NCBI GenBank assembly: GCA_017517745.1
Contig: JAFWYJ010000053.1
Coordinates: forward strand, 1-64,000
Length of the DNA: 64,000 nucleotides
Source of the DNA: Clostridia bacterium
Lineage (GTDB): Bacteria > Bacillota > Clostridia > Oscillospirales > CAG-272
Reading direction: 5' to 3'
The first letter of the stretch is position 1; each line of letters starts with the position of its first letter. The notes below the pieces were generated by a model. The model was not told where the DNA came from, searched no databases, and saw only the letters and a program-made list of their open reading frames with translations. The translations under genes and the position numbers were made by a program. Below, in pieces: positions 1-7,690 of this stretch.

Positions 1-428
1 TCGGTAGCAGTACCGGAGGTAGAAGGAATTGCGCAGAAGCGAGCCTTCTTACGAAGCTCGGGAATACCGAATACTACGCACATCTGCTCGAAGGTGATTT
101 CGGGATACTCGTACTTGATCCACATTGCCTTTGCAGCGTCGATAGGCGAGCCGCCGCCGATTGCAACTATCCAGTCAGGCTGGAACTTTGCCATAGCCTC
201 AGCGCCCTTCATAACAGTGGTAACGGAAGGATCGGGCTCGATGCCTTCAAAGAGCTCAACCTCCATGCCTGCTTCCTTAAGGTAGGAAACAACCTTGTCA
301 AGGAAACCGAAGCGCTTCATAGAGCCGCCACCAACGCAAACCATTGCGCGGGTTCCCTTAAGAGTCTTCAGAGCCTCAAGAGCTCCTTTTCCATGATAAA
401 GATCACGGGGTAATGTAAAACGTGCCAT
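1..428 (-). CDS. Iron-containing alcohol dehydrogenase, N-terminal part (cut by window edge)
   Basis: Translation from the ATG at 428 begins MARFTLPRDLYHGKGALEAL and continues through the NAD-binding glycine motif VGGGS, the IGGGSPIDAAKAM motif and AIPSTSGTAT. These are hallmarks of the group III (Fe2+-dependent) alcohol dehydrogenase family, which interconverts aldehydes or ketones and alcohols with NAD(P)H in the cytoplasm. About 142 residues are visible; the iron-binding His/Asp residues would lie beyond the window edge. An AAAGGAG ribosome site precedes the ATG. A LysR regulator lies upstream in the same direction but is separated by a terminator, so this gene probably has its own promoter in 430-550. 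It could be a butanol or 1,3-propanediol dehydrogenase; substrate cannot be told. Confidence 0.9.
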   Translation of the reverse strand, partial: MARFTLPRDLYHGKGALEALKTLKGTRAMVCVGGGSMKRFGFLDKVVSYLKEAGMEVELFEGIEPDPSVTTVMKGAEAMAKFQPDWIVAIGGGSPIDAAKAMWIKYEYPEITFEQMCVVFGIPELRKKARFCAIPSTSGTAT

Positions 429-550
429 AATTTTTTATCTCCTTTGCGGTGTTTTTTTATTTCGTTAAAATTATAACACAGTTTTGTGAGCTTGTGAATA
501 ATCAAAAAGTTAAATCAGTATTATCTTTATCGATACAAGTCATATCGTAA

Positions 551-584
551 AGAAAAAAGCTCTGCTTTTTGGGAGCAAAGCCTT
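551..584 (-). terminator. Intrinsic terminator of the LysR gene
   Basis: On the minus strand a 10-bp stem (AGGCTTTGCT with AGCAGAGCTT, two G-T pairs) closes a short loop and is followed by a run of T. It lies 24 bases past the LysR stop codon. Confidence 0.75.
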
Positions 585-607
585 CATTAAAAATATAATT
601 GTGCTTG

Positions 608-1531
608 TTAATTCAAGTATTTTCTTCTCGATTCTGTGAGGGCAGTGATAAATTCGTTATCAAGCTTGGTTAATTTATAGCCCTTATGATAGATCAGAAT
701 ATCTTTGTAGGTCTTCTTGTTGCCCTCGCAAACTCTTTGAACGAGATTATAGCGTTCAAGTATCTCGGGGGAAGCGGGGGATACCCACATAAATGTTTCG
801 GGATTCTGGGAAAGCAGGTCAAATTGGCTTGCACGCTCAAAGACGAAGATGCGGCGACCGATATTGTCGGGAAGCTCTTCTCTGAATACCTTAGACATGG
901 AAAGAGAAGGTACGTAAGGGTCAGCGTGAGCGATCTCAATGTAGGGAGCAAGATCATCATAGGTGATCGTCGGTTTGCTTGCCAGAGGATTGTCCTTGCT
1001 CATGATCAGCACGTAAGAGAACTCCGCAACGATTTCATAAGTAAGCCCTTTTTCTTCAAGCATGTTTTTGAAATGCTTGTCGTGACTTTCAGAATAACGG
1101 ATGATTCCTAGCTTGTATTCGTTGGTCAATACCTTGTTGATTGTTTTCTTTGAGTTGGTTTCCTTATAATATATTTCAACATCAGCGTTTCCGAGTCGCT
1201 TAGAGAACTCTGCAAGAGCAGCAGAAATGTAGCAGGCACGGGGAACAGAGATAGAAAACTTTCTTTTTTTATGGGAACCGTCACGGTAGGATTGCTCCAT
1301 GCGGTCAATTCTGTTCAGAATATCGGTTGCGTAGTCGAGAAATTCCTCGCCGTCCGGTGTCAGAACAACACCCTTTGCGGAACGCTGGAAGATCGTAATG
1401 CCAAGGTCAGCTTCCAGCTCCTTGATTGAACGGCTGATATTAGGGGTTGCAATCATAAGAGTCTCAGCAGCCTTGTTTAACGAGCCGAGCTTTGCAACCT
1501 CAACTGCGTATTTCATATGCAATATATTCAT
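608..1531 (-). CDS. LysR-family transcriptional regulator
   Basis: A 307-residue protein of normal LTTR length. Residues 1-60 form the winged helix-turn-helix (MNILHMKYAVEVAKLGSLNKA..., NISRSIKELEADLGITIFQR). The rest is the periplasmic-binding-like effector domain. The start at 1531 is chosen because an AGGAGG site sits about 10 bases upstream; a longer in-frame extension to 1654 has no such site. LTTRs usually bind next to their own promoter and control a neighbour. Here the neighbours are the divergent nadA remnant and the downstream alcohol dehydrogenase; either could be the target. Effector unknown. Confidence 0.9.
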   Translation of the reverse strand: MNILHMKYAVEVAKLGSLNKAAETLMIATPNISRSIKELEADLGITIFQRSAKGVVLTPDGEEFLDYATDILNRIDRMEQSYRDGSHKKRKFSISVPRACYISAALAEFSKRLGNADVEIYYKETNSKKTINKVLTNEYKLGIIRYSESHDKHFKNMLEEKGLTYEIVAEFSYVLIMSKDNPLASKPTITYDDLAPYIEIAHADPYVPSLSMSKVFREELPDNIGRRIFVFERASQFDLLSQNPETFMWVSPASPEILERYNLVQRVCEGNKKTYKDILIYHKGYKLTKLDNEFITALTESRRKYLN

Positions 1532-1850
1532 AAACAAAACCTCCTGATTTAACGCTTTTACTGTATATATTATATCATTATCCTTATAAAAAATCAATTG
1601 ACACAACAAAACAAATGATGGACAAAACAGTATTTTTAAAAATCGGGTAGTCAATTTGATACCTGTTCGCCAAAATGAGCGTTGAACAAATGATACAACG
1701 GTTTGCCGTTATCTGCTTGAAATGCTTTGTGACATTTAACAAAATACGGCTTTTAGTCCAAAATGTTTACAGCTTCTACTGACAGGTGAAAACAAAAGGT
1801 GTATAATAGTAAACGTTAAATCGTCATTCAACAGGTAAGGAAAGGTTGAT
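1532..1850. other. Divergent intergenic region between the LysR gene and nadA
   Basis: A 319-base AT-rich region without a credible gene. It should hold the promoters of both genes and probably the LysR operator. I can place only the plus-strand promoter (1779-1807) with confidence. Confidence 0.6.
1779..1807 (+). promoter_or_regulatory. Sigma-A promoter of nadA
   Basis: CTGACA at 1779-1784, a 17-base spacer and TATAAT at 1802-1807, preceded by GTG (extended -10 like). It lies about 45 bases before the nadA start. Confidence 0.7.
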
Positions 1851-2634
1851 ATGAAAGAAAAGATACTACAGTTAAAGTTAAGAAAAGAATGCGGTCATCC
1901 TCGCGCATTACTATGCACCCGCCGAGGCGCAGGAGGTTGCGGACTACGTTGGCGACTCCTTTTACCTTGCAAAGATCGCAAAAAAGAGTAAGGCGGACAT
2001 CATTGTTTTCTGCGGCGTGTCCTTTATGGGAGAGAGTGCCAAGATACTGAACCCGGACAAAAAGGTACTGATGCCCGATCTTACGGCAGACTGTCCGATG
2101 GCTCATATGGTGAAGCCCGGACAGATTCAGGAAATGAGAGAGAAGTACGAGGATCTCGCAGTTGTCTGTTACATCAACTCCACGGCAGAGCTGAAATGTC
2201 AGAGCGATGTTTGTGTAACCTCGTCAAATGCCATCAAAATTGTCAGAGCTTCGCCGAACAAGAATATCTTCTTTATTCCCGACAGAATCCTCGGAAGATA
2301 CGTGGCTTCACAGGTCCCGGAGAAGAATATCATCATCAACAGCGGATACGGTCCGATCCACGCGTCGATCACCGTTGAGCAGCTAAAAAAGGTAAAGGCA
2401 GAGCATCCGAACGCCCCCATTCTCATTCACCCCGAGTGCGAGCCTGAGCTGCTTGAGATATCCGATTATATTGGAAGCACGGCAGAGCTGATTGATTACG
2501 TGGCAGACAGTCCTCTTGATGAGTTTATGATCTGTACCGAGGACGGTGTGGACTATAAGCTGATCACGGACAACCCCGAAAAGAAGTTTTATTATCCAAA
2601 TCCTCACCCATGCTGTGCGGCCTACTCTGCATAA
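1851..2634 (+). pseudogene. nadA: Quinolinate synthase NadA, frameshifted near the N-terminus and short at the C-terminus
   Basis: NadA condenses iminoaspartate with dihydroxyacetone phosphate to quinolinate in NAD synthesis, using a [4Fe-4S] cluster. The ATG at 1851 with a GGAAAGG site encodes MKEKILQLK, then the frame is lost near 1880. From about 1882 the next frame reads EKNAVILAHYYAPAEAQEVA and stays NadA-like to 2634. One extra A in TTAAG (1879-1882) accounts for it. The three expected cluster cysteines are present (DLTADCPMA, HPECEPE, HPCC). The protein stops right after HPCC, with no counterpart of the roughly 40-50 residue tail of other NadA proteins. The second frame has no good start or ribosome site. 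No nadB or nadC is adjacent. Pseudogene is likely; a sequencing error would explain the frameshift but not the missing tail. Confidence 0.85.
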
Positions 2635-2734
2635 GCATATATATTATACTCCAGAACAAGCTAAATTTCAAGATTTTTTTTCATAGTTATTTTTTACAAA
2701 AAACGCTGGTTAAAAAGTATTTTCCATAATTAAA

Positions 2735-2828
2735 TAGCCATGGGGAGCTTGCATTTTGTCTACAAGCTGAGAGGAAGGTAAAGCCTTCGTCCCTTTGACC
2801 TGATTTGGATAATGCCAACGTAGGGAAA
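2735..2828 (+). promoter_or_regulatory. TPP (THI-box) riboswitch aptamer
   Basis: The conserved thiamine pyrophosphate aptamer is complete: GGGGAGC followed by CAAGCTGAGAGG, then CCCTTTGACCTGAT, then GGATAATGCCAACGTAGGGA. P2/P3 stems form (AGCTTG with CAAGCT, and an AAGG/CCTT P3a-like stem). It lies about 100 bases after nadA and is followed by a terminator and then a mobile-element gene, not a thiamine synthesis or transport gene. Confidence 0.95.
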
Positions 2829-2843
2829 TTTCTTATTTCACGT

Positions 2844-2875
2844 GGGGGTTATTATACATAACTCCCATATTTTCT
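2844..2875 (+). terminator. Terminator, likely the expression platform of the TPP riboswitch
   Basis: A 9-bp stem, GGGGGTTAT with ATAACTCCC around the loop TATAC, followed by ATATTTTCT. Its spacing 16 bases after the aptamer is typical of transcriptional-control THI boxes. Confidence 0.75.
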
Positions 2876-2896
2876 CGTCAAAGGAGAATAAGGGAT

Positions 2897-3076
2897 ATGG
2901 ATGAGTATCAATGGATAAAGTGTCCGGTTTGCGGGAAAAACACGCGAGTAAAGCTGATGGATGATACGGAATTGAAGCATTTTCCTCTGTTTTGCAGAAA
3001 GTGCAGAACCGAATGTATCATAAACGTAAAGCAATTCAAGATTGAGGTTCTCGAAAAGAGAAAGCTTGAAAAGTGA
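2897..3076 (+). CDS. Cysteine-rich KTR-family small protein of conjugative elements
   Basis: A 59-residue protein, MDEYQWIKCPVCGKNTRVKL to ...VLEKRKLEK, preceded by AAGGAG. It carries the zinc-ribbon pattern C9-x2-C12 and C33-x2-C36 with an extra C40. The signature W-I-K-C-P-x-C-G, D-T-E-L-K-x-F-P-L-F-C-x-K-C and I-N-V-K-Q is that of the 'cysteine-rich KTR' family seen in Tn916/Tn1549-type elements, where its role is unknown. It marks the left limit of element-derived DNA here. The nearest upstream control element is the TPP riboswitch, which is odd for such a gene. Confidence 0.85.
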   Translation: MDEYQWIKCPVCGKNTRVKLMDDTELKHFPLFCRKCRTECIINVKQFKIEVLEKRKLEK

Positions 3077-3108
3077 GTTTTGTGTCGGCTTTTGTCGATG
3101 AGATTTTC

Positions 3109-3137
3109 TTGACAAAAACAATCGAATGTGGTAAAAT
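3109..3137 (+). promoter_or_regulatory. Promoter of the response regulator gene
   Basis: TTGACA at 3109-3114, 17-base spacer, TAAAAT at 3132-3137. The transcript would run through the hairpin at 3171-3213 before reaching the gene at 3270. Confidence 0.7.
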
Positions 3138-3170
3138 ATGGTAAAATAATAAAGTACCCGACGCTTCGAC

Positions 3171-3213
3171 GCAGTGCCAAAGAACGTTCTTTGGGTATTG
3201 CGCTTTTTTATTT
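3171..3213 (+). terminator. Hairpin with T-tract between promoter and response regulator (possible attenuator)
   Basis: CCAAAGAA and TTCTTTGG form a perfect inner stem, extended outward by GCAGTG/TATTGC, followed by GCGCTTTTTTA. It sits downstream of the promoter at 3109 and upstream of the gene at 3270, so it would attenuate transcription. Confidence 0.65.
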
Positions 3214-3269
3214 ATAAACGCCAGACAAGTTGTTTTACCTCGAAAGGATTATGGGAAACATAGAAAATC

Positions 3270-3965
3270 ATGAAAAAGAACGTACTAATCATTAACCACG
3301 ATCAGCGGGAGGCTGATGAAATAAAGGGAAGGCTTCTTTCCAGCGTGTCTGAGGTTATCTGCGCCACATCAATGCAGGATGCAATGAAATATTTTATCAA
3401 AATTGAATTTGCGCTGATTATTCTTGATGCGCATATGTCTGCAGAGGATGATCATAAATTCTTAAAGCTTATGAGAGATACAAGAACTATGCCTATTCTT
3501 GTACTTTCCTCACAGACCGACTATGAGCATCGGATACATACGCTCAATGCAGGGGCAAACGCATATATGGGCAAGCCTTATACAACCGATGAGTGCTTAG
3601 CACAGGCACATTCTTTGATGAGACTGAGTGAAAGCATACACCCTGCCGAAAAACTTTGCTATACGCTTGTATGCGGAAATGATCTGATCATTGATCCCGT
3701 AACCAGACAAGCATTTCTCAAAGGCAAGGAGCTTGCATTTACCAAGAAGGAGTTTGATATCCTGCTCTGCTTGGCAAGTCACCCCGGAAGAGTTTTCACC
3801 AAGGATCAGCTATACGATTATGCTTGGGACGATAAGATCGTATATAACGTTGAGAGCGTAATCAAAACCCATATCAGCTCACTCAGGCAGAAAATGTCGG
3901 AGGCGGATATTGAATACATTAAGAACGTGTGGGGGATCGGCTACCGGTTCCAATATGAAGGTTAA
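3270..3965 (+). CDS. OmpR/PhoB-type response regulator, orphan
   Basis: A 231-residue protein. The receiver domain (1-120) carries the phospho-acceptor D53 in FALIILDAHMS, the switch serine in ILVLSS and the KP pair in YMGKPYTTDE. The usual acidic pair near residue 10 reads NHD, so only one acid is in place. The C-terminal winged helix (about 130-230) has TKKEFDILLCLASHPGRVFTKDQLYDYAW and ends GYRF, as in VanR-like regulators. No histidine kinase is encoded nearby, so it must be served by an unlinked kinase or work without one. It occupies the accessory-gene position of a Tn916/Tn1549-type element, where regulator-kinase pairs such as VanR-VanS are often carried. Confidence 0.9.
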   Translation: MKKNVLIINHDQREADEIKGRLLSSVSEVICATSMQDAMKYFIKIEFALIILDAHMSAEDDHKFLKLMRDTRTMPILVLSSQTDYEHRIHTLNAGANAYMGKPYTTDECLAQAHSLMRLSESIHPAEKLCYTLVCGNDLIIDPVTRQAFLKGKELAFTKKEFDILLCLASHPGRVFTKDQLYDYAWDDKIVYNVESVIKTHISSLRQKMSEADIEYIKNVWGIGYRFQYEG

Positions 3966-3981
3966 AAATATAAATATGTAC

Positions 3982-4010
3982 GGGCGGCAGGAAAATATTC
4001 CTTGCCGCCC
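3982..4010 (+). terminator. GC-rich hairpin after the response regulator
   Basis: GGGCGGCAGG pairs with CCTTGCCGCCC around a short AT loop. No strong T-run follows on the plus strand. The same stem core (GCGGCAGG/CCTTGCCGC) recurs at 7691-7725 between the two integrases. Confidence 0.5.
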
Positions 4011-4082
4011 AAAACTTTCCTAAATCCTTTCTTTTTCTTGACTCTTTCTTAACTTTTATATGGTAAAATCTTCTTACAATAG

Positions 4083-4110
4083 AAAAAACAGCCCCAAACG
4101 ACTGTTTTTT
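4083..4110. terminator. Bidirectional terminator downstream of the Xre gene
   Basis: AAAAAACAG and CTGTTTTTT flank a 10-base loop. The hairpin touches the stop codon of the minus-strand Xre gene and has T-runs in both directions. Confidence 0.65.
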
Positions 4111-4448
4111 CACTTATTTTCCGGTAAGGTGTTTAGAAGACTCGTTGCTGTTGCCTTTATGACCTTGATTGCACGTTCATCACAATTATAGAGTCGTCTG
4201 ATCAAGCTTTCCAACTCGTTGTCTTGTTCGGGTTTATCCGGATAGAAAATGGTGTCCGGATCAATGCCAAACTCTCTGATCAGAAAATGGAGTAACTCGT
4301 AACTCGGCTTTGCATCCTGATTTTCTATACGGTATAGGTAACGAACCGTAATATCGGCTTTCTCAGCCAACTCTTCTATCGTCAACCCGTTTTTCTGACG
4401 AGCGTTCTTTATGATATCACCAAGCGGAGATCTTTTCTTTGCTTCCAT
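4110..4448 (-). CDS. Xre-family helix-turn-helix regulator (Tn916 Orf9-like position)
   Basis: A 112-residue protein with an N-terminal Cro/C1-type HTH (LGDIIKNARQKNGLTIEELA, then ITVRYLYRIENQDAKPSYELL) and a short acidic C-terminal helix region. The start is supported by a CAGGAGG site. In Tn916-like elements a small divergent repressor (Orf9) lies between the cargo genes and the orf7-orf8-xis-int block. This gene has the same place and orientation, opposite to the sigma-like gene at 4956, so it probably represses the element's transfer or excision genes. Family assignment is firm, role is inferred from position. Confidence 0.85.
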   Translation of the reverse strand: MEAKKRSPLGDIIKNARQKNGLTIEELAEKADITVRYLYRIENQDAKPSYELLHFLIREFGIDPDTIFYPDKPEQDNELESLIRRLYNCDERAIKVIKATATSLLNTLPENK

Positions 4449-4608
4449 GATTACAACCTCCTGTATATATAATTATTTTATCATACTTAGGTCAGGTTTA
4501 TAATGGCATAGCAGGTCAAATTTAAGAGAACATTCAGTACATAAAATAATGAACAAAGCAAACCGCCAATAAAAAAAAGACGTTTTGGCGGTGTATCTCC
4601 ACGCGCAT

Positions 4609-4646
4609 ATCACCCCAAGACCGATTTTCGGAAGGGGTGATTTTTA
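4609..4646 (+). terminator. Strong hairpin terminator in the element control region
   Basis: ATCACCCC pairs with GGGGTGAT, with an inner CCGA/TCGG stem, followed by TTTTTA. No gene is directly upstream on this strand, so it may be an attenuator for a leader transcript. Confidence 0.65.
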
Positions 4647-4808
4647 TGTGTTGGAGCTCCAACGCTACGTTGCTTATTAAAAGCAGCGAATATGATACGG
4701 ATTATACATAGGACAAGCTCTTGATGCTTGTAAAAACAACAAGTCGTTCCTTATGGGTTCCTCTGGGATCGATACTGAACTGACAGTTCGTATAAATAAT
4801 GAATTGAG

Positions 4809-4855
4809 CGCACTCATCTTGCGGCAAACACTGCTGCTTGATGGGTGCGTTTTTG
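4809..4855 (+). terminator. Attenuator-like hairpin upstream of the sigma-like gene
   Basis: CGCACTCATC pairs with GATGGGTGCG (one G-T) around a 21-base loop that itself has GCGGC-type repeats, followed by TTTTT. It is 100 bases upstream of the gene at 4956, where Tn916-type elements carry attenuators. Confidence 0.65.
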
Positions 4856-4955
4856 CGTGCGAAAAATCTTGTATTTTGTCTGCTCGTGCGCCTCCTTGTT
4901 GAATTTTGAAACCCGATTAAACCATTTCAAAATTCAAAAAAACAAGGAGATTAAC

Positions 4956-5348
4956 ATGGAAAACAATAGACTTCAAGCGGAATTTACAAATTGGCTCGAC
5001 ACACTCGCGTATCACACAAAGATAGATTATATAAGGAAAGAGAAGAAACATACAATGACAGATTCCATTGACGAAATGCAAGAGGATAGGCTTCTTATAG
5101 AAGATACAGAACAAGCCTTTGCTTTAGATCACATCTGGGGCTTTGATTTCTCTGTAGAGTGGCTTGAAAAAGCGTTTCTTGAGCTCTCAGAGGTTAGCAA
5201 GAAAATTCTTTACCTTCATGTCGTTGAAGAAAAGCCGTTGACGGAGATATCGGATGTGATTGGGTATTCGTACCGCCACACCAAAAGATTGTACGCCCTA
5301 ACGATAGAGGCAATTAAGATTTATAAGGAGAAGCACTATGGCAACTGA
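4956..5348 (+). CDS. Sigma-70-like protein of a Tn916-type element (Orf7-like)
   Basis: A 130-residue protein. Residues 75-130 resemble region 4 of small sigma factors: LSEVSKKILYLHVVEEKPLT, then EISDVIGYSYRHTKRLYALT. Residues 1-60 carry the WLDTLAYHTKIDYIRKEKKH segment found in the element-borne family. The ATG at 4956 has an AAGGAGA site; the in-frame extension to 4845 would run through the attenuator. It overlaps the next gene by 11 bases, which implies translational coupling. In Tn916 the equivalent orf7 product helps switch on the excision and transfer genes. Confidence 0.85.
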   Translation: MENNRLQAEFTNWLDTLAYHTKIDYIRKEKKHTMTDSIDEMQEDRLLIEDTEQAFALDHIWGFDFSVEWLEKAFLELSEVSKKILYLHVVEEKPLTEISDVIGYSYRHTKRLYALTIEAIKIYKEKHYGN

Positions 5349-5538
5349 AAAGAATATGAGTTTTAAGGAGTTAATCATTGAAGCGCAGAAAGGGAATAAC
5401 GAAGCCATGACCGAGATTATTGAGATGTATATGCAGGTCGTAAATAAGCACAGCTACATAGACGGACGAATTGACGAAGATCTTCGGCAAGAAATCCTTC
5501 TTAAAATTATCATGAATATCGGAAAATTCAAGGTCTGA
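5338..5538 (+). CDS. Small helix-turn-helix domain protein (Orf8-like)
   Basis: A 66-residue protein, MATEKNMSFKELIIEAQKGN, then EAMTEIIEMYMQVVNKHSYI, DEDLRQEILLKIIMNI. This matches the short sigma-region-2-like HTH family that follows the sigma-like gene in Tn916-type elements. It starts inside the upstream gene (11-base overlap). It is thought to act with that protein in element gene control; that is inferred from conserved pairing. Confidence 0.8.
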   Translation: MATEKNMSFKELIIEAQKGNNEAMTEIIEMYMQVVNKHSYIDGRIDEDLRQEILLKIIMNIGKFKV

Positions 5539-5628
5539 AAAAATTTTTGAAGATTTTTTTAAGTTCATGTCCCTTTTGAAAAATCTGATGCGTGGTTATA
5601 TATGAAAGCATCCCAAATGCTTATAATT

Positions 5629-5887
5629 TGATCCTTGAAAACTGAATATTTTTATATTCAAGCACGTTACCTGCGTTAATTCGTGATGAGCGAGCAAGCC
5701 AAGCCCAAGAGGTGCGCCATGATCCTCGGTTTGAGGGGAGCGATAAAACGATATTTTGGGTGAAGCCGAGTTACTATCGGCGGAGGGCGACGACAGACGC
5801 AAGGGATAATGATACTTCAGTCAAAAAGCTGCCTGCGGAGATCCCGGGGGAGGTGAGATTCCTATGGAGTCGGCTCGTAACCGACCG
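5629..5887 (+). ncRNA. Candidate structured RNA or regulatory region between the HTH gene and integrase 1
   Basis: About 400 bases between 5539 and 5947 lack a credible gene. They contain several stems: TGAATA/TATTCA, CCTC/GAGG, CCCAA/TTGGG and a perfect GTCGG-N7-CCGAC at 5869-5885. Base composition is GC-richer than the flanks. A xis gene would be expected here in Tn916, but no open frame longer than a random one with a start and ribosome site is seen. I cannot name an RNA family. Confidence 0.4.
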
Positions 5888-5947
5888 CTTGAAAATATTT
5901 TTCTTTTTACTAAAAACAATCCAAAATCTATAGAAAGGAGAACAATA

Positions 5948-7156
5948 ATGGCAAGTTATTATAGACGAAAGAACGGTACCTACTGTATCAGAGTTTCGAG
6001 AGGCAAGCCCGGCGGAAAACAGGATCTTGTTTCAACAACATATAAACCGCCGAAAGGAATTTCGGCAAGTGCAGCAGAGAGAGGAGCAAAGGAGTTTGCA
6101 GAGCTCTTTGAAGCATCCGTACATAACGGACTGTTTACACCGGGCAGAAAGCAAAAGGTTGAACAGATCAACCCCTTTGGTCTTACGCTTGCTGATTTTA
6201 TTCAGAAGAACTATTATAAAAGGATAGAAGTTAAGCTTTCCCCTACTACGGTTCAGTTTTATAAATCTGTGGCAGATCAGTTTTTAATTCCGTCCTTTGG
6301 ACGTGTCAGAGTATGTGATATCAGCTCTGCACACTTACAGTCGTTTGTAGATTATTTAGCTTCCGCAGGCTCTCGCTGTAACGAAGAAAATTCGGAGCCG
6401 CTGTCCGGAGCAACGGTTAAGCGTTATGCTACCGTTTTTTCGTCTGTAATGACTGAGGCGCATAAGATGGGCTATGCAGAAAAGGATATTCTTCATAGAC
6501 AAGCAATTGATTACCCTCGCGTTGTAAAGCCGCAAATTCAAGCATATGACGATGATGAAGCGCGTATCTTCTTCAATGGCTTAAAAGAAGAAAGTCCTCA
6601 AATCAGAGCACTCTTGATGACGTCTTTGCTTTTGGGACTGAGACGGGGTGAGGTTGTAGGACTCATGTGGTCTGATATCAACTTCAAAACGGGCAGCATG
6701 TACATCAGCAGAAGTGCATACAAAACAAAAGGGCAGCCTCAAGCATTGAAGCCGCCCAAGTCCCAGAGCAGTGTCAGAACAGTATTTTTCTCAGAAGCAT
6801 ATGCTGAGGTTCTTCTGGCTTGGCGCGAGGAGCAGGTCGAGCAGCGTATCAAAGCGGGCAGATCTTGGAATGAGCAAGGCTTTGTATTCACAAATGAGTT
6901 TGGTAATATGATCAACATTTGCTTGCCTACCGAAATTTGTTCCCGGCTTGAGGAAAAGTGCGGGCTTCGTCATTTGAAGCTTCACGGGCTTAGACATACC
7001 TGCGGATCCTTAATGATTAAAAACGGAGTCGATATAGAAACCGTTAAGAGCGTTTTCGGTCACGAGAACATCAGAACTACTCAACAATACCTTACAGCGT
7101 ATGACAGCGCTAAAAAGCGTGCTGCAGACGCTCTCGCAGCTTGTATCATGAATTAA
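5948..7156 (+). CDS. int: Tyrosine-type site-specific integrase (Tn916 Int-like)
   Basis: A 402-residue recombinase. The N-terminal arm-binding domain starts MASYYRRKNGTYCIRVSRGK, followed by a SAM-like core-binding domain (LADFIQKNYYKRIEVKLSPT) and the catalytic domain. Catalytic residues: Arg in LLLGLRRGEVVGL, H-x-x-R in LHGLRHTCGS, His in VFGHENIRTTQQY and the nucleophile Tyr in TTQQYLTAYD. The start at 5948 has an AGAAAGGAG site. Length and architecture match Tn916-family Int. It is followed 21 bases later by an excisionase-like gene, the reverse of the usual xis-int order. Confidence 0.93.
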   Translation: MASYYRRKNGTYCIRVSRGKPGGKQDLVSTTYKPPKGISASAAERGAKEFAELFEASVHNGLFTPGRKQKVEQINPFGLTLADFIQKNYYKRIEVKLSPTTVQFYKSVADQFLIPSFGRVRVCDISSAHLQSFVDYLASAGSRCNEENSEPLSGATVKRYATVFSSVMTEAHKMGYAEKDILHRQAIDYPRVVKPQIQAYDDDEARIFFNGLKEESPQIRALLMTSLLLGLRRGEVVGLMWSDINFKTGSMYISRSAYKTKGQPQALKPPKSQSSVRTVFFSEAYAEVLLAWREEQVEQRIKAGRSWNEQGFVFTNEFGNMINICLPTEICSRLEEKCGLRHLKLHGLRHTCGSLMIKNGVDIETVKSVFGHENIRTTQQYLTAYDSAKKRAADALAACIMN

Positions 7157-7177
7157 TATTAAAAGGAGGGAGATTCA

Positions 7178-7690
7178 ATGCGAGTAAGAACATTACCACA
7201 GGCGGTGAAGGAGATCAGATCAATTGATTCTCGCTCCGCAGTAAACGAGGATATGCTTATCTCCTTGATTAAGGATAAGCATTTGAGTCACAGTAGTCAC
7301 GGTGTCAGGACAGTAATTGAATTTGGCAATATGATTACGACACTAAATGACTTGCTTGAATTTGAGGATAAAACTAATGTTCCTCATATTAGAAGCATAC
7401 GTGGGGCTATTATGGAGTTGCGCGAAACCCGTCCCGAGCTTGGTATCGGGGAGGAGCACATCAGACGGTGTGTAGCTGACGGAAGAATCAGCAGTATCAA
7501 GATCGGTTGCCGACGTTATATTGCAATGCAGAGCTTTGATGCACCTTATTGCGAGAAAATTATGAGCGTACAGGCACCTTCCTTTGCGAAGAGTGACATG
7601 ATGCGCCGTGATATTCTTGAGCAAATGAGCGCAGCAATCTCTGCGCAGGTCGTAATACCGAAAATTAAACGTGCAAGAGCAAATAGATAA
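7178..7690 (+). CDS. Excisionase-like protein with two HTH-like modules
   Basis: A 170-residue basic protein with an AAAGGAGGG site. It seems to hold two similar DNA-binding modules: residues 1-60 (RTLPQAVKEIRSIDSRSAVN...LISLIKDKHLSHSSHGVR) and 70-120 (RSIRGAIMELRETRPELGIG...HIRRCVADGRISSIKIGCRRY). The pattern I-R-R-C-V-x-x-G-R-I-x-S-I-K-I-G-x-R-x-Y is like element excisionase/DUF6462-type proteins that recognise att sites. Co-transcribed with integrase 1, so it likely sets the direction of recombination. Function is inferred from pattern and neighbour. Confidence 0.65.
   Translation: MRVRTLPQAVKEIRSIDSRSAVNEDMLISLIKDKHLSHSSHGVRTVIEFGNMITTLNDLLEFEDKTNVPHIRSIRGAIMELRETRPELGIGEEHIRRCVADGRISSIKIGCRRYIAMQSFDAPYCEKIMSVQAPSFAKSDMMRRDILEQMSAAISAQVVIPKIKRARANR

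Larger units (their letters stand above)
4449..4955. other. Regulatory intergenic region of the element
   Basis: 507 bases without a credible gene. It holds a direct GCCAAAAC/CCGCCAA-type inverted pair at 4563-4591, a terminator-like hairpin at 4609-4646 and an attenuator-like hairpin at 4809-4855. A 21-codon ORF at 4647 is probably not a gene. The layout resembles the divergent control region of Tn916 elements. Confidence 0.55.

Noticed and set aside
5629..5887. Group II intron or IscB-type guide RNA in the integrase leader
   Set aside because: No domain V motif, no intron boundary and no adjacent reverse transcriptase or IscB/TnpB gene; only generic stems can be supported.
5712..5933. 73-codon frame as a xis gene
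   Set aside because: No ribosome site, composition unlike excisionases and full of stem-forming sequence.
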